Shown one piece after another: positions 5,984-6,938 of a stretch of 6,938 bases of DNA. The position numbers were made by a program, and so were the translations under genes. Position 1 is the stretch's first letter, and each line of letters opens with the position of its first letter. Source of the stretch: Pseudomonadota bacterium (GTDB taxonomy: Bacteria > Pseudomonadota > Gammaproteobacteria > Xanthomonadales > Xanthomonadaceae); assembly GCA_023393895.1 (NCBI GenBank), contig JAEXBT010000212.1, positions 1-6,938 of the forward strand, given 5' to 3'. The notes under the pieces are model-generated. The model did not search any database. It was not told the origin of the DNA and worked only from the letters and a program-made list of their open reading frames with translations.

Positions 5984-6938
5984 TCATTGCCCGGGCTGCA
6001 GCACCGCGTCGAAGGTGTGCGGATTGCCGTCGTTCGCCGCAGGCGGCGCGCCCAGCAGGCGCATCAGCAGCGGATAGACATCGACGTTGTCGAAAACCGG
6101 CAGCGTCGTGCCAGCGCGGAACGCGGGCCCGCGCGCGATGAAACTGGCACGCATCGAGGCCAGCGCCGGGTCGAAGCCGTGCGAGCCACGCATGCCGGCG
6201 TTGCGCCGTTCTTCCACCAGCCTGCGCGGCAGCGCGTCCCAGCCTTCGTCCATCTGGCAGACGATCGCGGGCACGCGCGGATTCTTGCCGTAATGCCATT
6301 GCGCCGGCAGCTCTCGCCGGTTCCAGCACTGGTAGTGCGGATGGCGGCCGAGCAGGCGCCGCGCGGCCTCGGCCTCGAAGCCGGCATTCGGGTTGAAGGT
6401 GATCACCTGGCCGATGGAGGCGGCCCGCGCCGCCTCGATCGGCACCATGTCCTCGACCGCCATGGCCTGCCCGGGCGGCACCTCGGCGAAGCCATGATCG
6501 GACACCACGACGATGTTCACGCGGTCCAGCTCGCCGCGCCCCTGCAAGGCAGAGAGCAGGCGGCCGATCGCGGCATCGGCTTCGCGGCGTGCGGCATCGG
6601 CCTCCTTCGAGGCGGGGCCGTGGTGGTGCGACATCTTGTCGACCCGGTCGAAGTACAGCGTGGCGAAATGTGGGCGGATGGCCGCCGGCTCCAGCAGCCA
6701 GCCAGCCACGGTGTCGGCGCGCCAGTCATCCGTGGTGGTCTCGTCATACGGCAACCAGCGCTGCGGACGTTGGCCGGCGATCGCGGCCTCGCTGCCCGGC
6801 CAGTACATCGTGGCGCTGCGCAGCCCGGCGCGGCTGGCGCCTACCCAGACCGGCTCGCCGCCCCACCAGCGGCTGTCGCCCACCGCCTCGCGGTTGGACA
6901 GCCGGAACTCGCCCAGCTCGCGGTCCCACATGCTGTTG
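5984..6938 (-). CDS. Nucleotide pyrophosphatase/phosphodiesterase (NPP, alkaline-phosphatase superfamily), N-terminus outside the window
   Basis: This is a two-zinc hydrolase of the ectonucleotide pyrophosphatase/phosphodiesterase type, which cleaves nucleotide phosphodiester or pyrophosphate bonds to release NMP; members are normally exported. About 318 C-terminal residues are present. Numbering from the internal Met at 6931, zinc ligands appear as Asp98 and His102 in VDKMSHHHGP (the DxxGH-like site, with Ser for Gly), Asp145 and His146 in VVVSDHGF, and His251 in GSHGFDPALASMRASF, all in family order. The opening NSMWDRELGEF matches the family stretch after the nucleophile. The nucleophilic Thr, the first zinc Asp and any signal peptide lie beyond base 6938; Met 6931 is not the true start. 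A well-studied homologue exists in Xanthomonas. It is the first visible gene of a minus-strand run with Ada-AlkA and ogt. Its stop overlaps the ATG at 5987 as ATGA, or lies 71 bases before the preferred start at 5912. The exact substrate cannot be read from sequence. Confidence 0.9.
   Translation of the reverse strand, partial: NSMWDRELGEFRLSNREAVGDSRWWGGEPVWVGASRAGLRSATMYWPGSEAAIAGQRPQRWLPYDETTTDDWRADTVAGWLLEPAAIRPHFATLYFDRVDKMSHHHGPASKEADAARREADAAIGRLLSALQGRGELDRVNIVVVSDHGFAEVPPGQAMAVEDMVPIEAARAASIGQVITFNPNAGFEAEAARRLLGRHPHYQCWNRRELPAQWHYGKNPRVPAIVCQMDEGWDALPRRLVEERRNAGMRGSHGFDPALASMRASFIARGPAFRAGTTLPVFDNVDVYPLLMRLLGAPPAANDGNPHTFDAVLQPGQ

Noticed and set aside
5913..6329. N-terminal extension of the Ada-AlkA frame back to 6329
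   Set aside because: It would read through the NPP coding region in another frame. The extension beyond 5987 has no homology and a shadow-like composition; only the 5987 and 5912 starts are credible.
1..6938. Mobile element, phage, toxin-antitoxin, CRISPR or defence island
   Set aside because: No transposase, integrase, direct repeat array, tRNA or composition shift was seen. The CPBP/Abi protein alone is not evidence for a bacteriocin-immunity or defence locus.

Overview
The window is a densely packed, strongly GC-rich bacterial chromosomal segment. Gene content and style suggest a gammaproteobacterium of the Lysobacter/Luteimonas/Xanthomonas group (Lysobacteraceae). That assignment is inferred from protein character, not from a database search. 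Seven protein-coding genes account for almost every base; two run off the window ends. I see no RNA gene, insertion sequence, CRISPR array, integrase or other sign of mobile DNA. No gap between genes exceeds about 70 bases.

Left block (1-3009): histidine catabolism. On the minus strand, hutI (imidazolonepropionase) is followed by an overlapping, translationally coupled gene for a secreted M19 (membrane/renal-type) dipeptidase that leaves the window at base 1. Divergent from hutI on the plus strand is hutF (formimidoylglutamate deiminase). HutI makes N-formimino-L-glutamate and HutF deiminates it to N-formyl-L-glutamate, so the two back-to-back genes encode consecutive steps of the five-step Hut route. 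The start codons are only 11-35 bases apart, and HutF lacks about 30-36 of the N-terminal residues usual for its family. hutH, hutU and hutG are not in the window.

Middle (3076-3933): a multi-span membrane protein of the CPBP/CAAX-protease (Abi) family follows hutF with its own strong ribosome binding site. It keeps the EExxxR motif, but the other two catalytic motifs are altered.

Right block (3937-6938, minus strand): three tightly linked genes. A nucleotide pyrophosphatase/phosphodiesterase (5' end outside the window) is followed by an Ada-AlkA fusion (methylphosphotriester-sensing Ada domain, AraC-type HTH and 3-methyladenine DNA glycosylase) and by ogt (O6-methylguanine-DNA methyltransferase). 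The last two overlap as ATGA, and the first two may also overlap this way, depending on the start of the fusion. Together the fusion and Ogt carry the parts of the adaptive response to alkylating agents: sensor/activator, base-excision glycosylase and direct-reversal methyltransferase. The ogt and CPBP genes converge with three bases between stop codons.

Overall this is ordinary accessory metabolism and repair. I found no clearly undescribed system. The points most worth a second look are the motif-degenerate CPBP protein, the short HutF, and the placement of a nucleotide pyrophosphatase at the head of an alkylation-repair operon.
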